Both the position numbers and the translations under genes were made by a program. Below the pieces are notes generated by a model that was given only the letters and a program-made list of their open reading frames with translations, was not told the DNA's origin and searched no databases. Source: Oligoflexales bacterium (GTDB lineage Bacteria > Bdellovibrionota > Oligoflexia > Oligoflexales > Oligoflexaceae). From it: DNA of 5,876 bases. The DNA lies in NCBI GenBank assembly GCA_015232735.1, contig JADFZC010000175.1:1-5876 (forward strand), written 5' to 3'. This document shows, one piece after another, positions 5,476-5,876 of the stretch; the first letter of the stretch is position 1; every line of letters begins with the position of its first letter.

Positions 5476-5876
5476 TCAGGAGTTGGCGGCATCTTTTGCT
5501 GCCGGGGTGCGATTTAAATGATCTTTCAAGATCCTGCGAGCCTCGATCGCCACCTGAAAGGGCTCTTTGCCCTCTTCCCACGGGAAGGCGTTGAGAATTC
5601 GCTCGGCGGCATCCTGACGATGGCGGTGGTCAGCAGGGAGGCTCGCAACGCTTGATCCCAGGAACTCCAATGTAAAGAGCTGATCAATGTCCTCGTTCGC
5701 ATCTGTCATCGACTCGCGGCGACAGATCTCTTCAAGGATCAATTTGGGTTCAATGAGAATGGGATAGGGATTGATCTTGCCATTGATGACATCTTCGATG
5801 ACGGCGACCGAATCGTTACAGACGGCCAGTGCTCCATAACCTTCAAGGGGCAGGTTGCTTCGCTGTGAAATAAATT
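5476..5876 (-). CDS. Unrecognised protein, C-terminal 132 residues (5' end beyond window)
   Basis: I do not recognise this protein. The frame is open from the right edge, where it starts mid-codon, to a TGA at 5478-5476, giving 132 visible residues; the true start lies outside. A TTG at 5742 could be called as a start, but the upstream frame reads as good coding sequence (for example LPLEGYGALAVCNDSVAVIE and INPYPILIEPKLILEEICRR), so truncation is the better explanation. The first half looks like a mixed alpha/beta core, possibly the end of an enzyme domain. The second half is helical and charged (DHRHRQDAAERILNAFPWEE). There are no signal peptide or membrane segments in the visible part. Its stop lies 25 bases before the preferred dehydrogenase start, suggesting one operon and a shared, unknown pathway. 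Confidence 0.75.
   Translation of the reverse strand, partial: FISQRSNLPLEGYGALAVCNDSVAVIEDVINGKINPYPILIEPKLILEEICRRESMTDANEDIDQLFTLEFLGSSVASLPADHRHRQDAAERILNAFPWEEGKEPFQVAIEARRILKDHLNRTPAAKDAANS

Noticed and set aside
5451..5492. ATG 5492 or 5468 as the dehydrogenase start
   Set aside because: They add residues not found in the family, lack ribosome sites, and 5492 overlaps the upstream gene; MRAVKF at 5450 matches family N-termini.

Overview
The window carries five protein-coding loci in a low-to-moderate GC background: two secreted trypsin-like serine proteases, one or two lipoprotein-type genes of unknown function, a zinc-dependent medium-chain dehydrogenase, and the end of an unrecognised gene. 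Lipobox-bearing signal peptides, AGGAG-type ribosome binding sites and two good matches to the -24/-12 (sigma-54) promoter consensus point to a Gram-negative bacterium. The secreted proteases and sigma-54 sites would suit a delta-proteobacterial lineage in the old sense (Desulfobacterota, Bdellovibrionota, Myxococcota). This is an impression and not a placement; there is no rRNA or marker gene here.

Layout. Positions 1-465 hold no gene. They contain a degenerate tandem repeat (31-169) made of copies that all end alike but are cut back to different lengths at their left side, then a perfect 16-bp palindrome (235-250) and a sigma-54-type promoter (335-351). These precede a rightward trypsin-family protease (466-1317). 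Facing it from the other side is a second, longer trypsin-family protease (1457-2557, minus), which has its own sigma-54-type promoter (2740-2756, minus). The two genes are convergent, 139 bp apart at their stops.

Further right, all genes are on the minus strand. A small lipoprotein gene (3581-4156) is followed in the same reading frame by a 172-codon ORF (3023-3541) with no ribosome binding site or signal peptide. The pair may be one gene split by a TAA stop. Next come a non-coding stretch (4157-4478), a zinc alcohol-dehydrogenase-like gene (4479-5450) and an unrecognised gene (5476 to beyond the right edge) directly upstream of it and probably in its operon.

The most interesting reading is that the two convergent secreted proteases form a small sigma-54-controlled unit. 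They would be switched on together by an enhancer-binding regulator that is not encoded in the window. The promoter matches are seen directly; co-regulation is inference. The dehydrogenase pair looks like ordinary metabolism and shows no visible link to the proteases.
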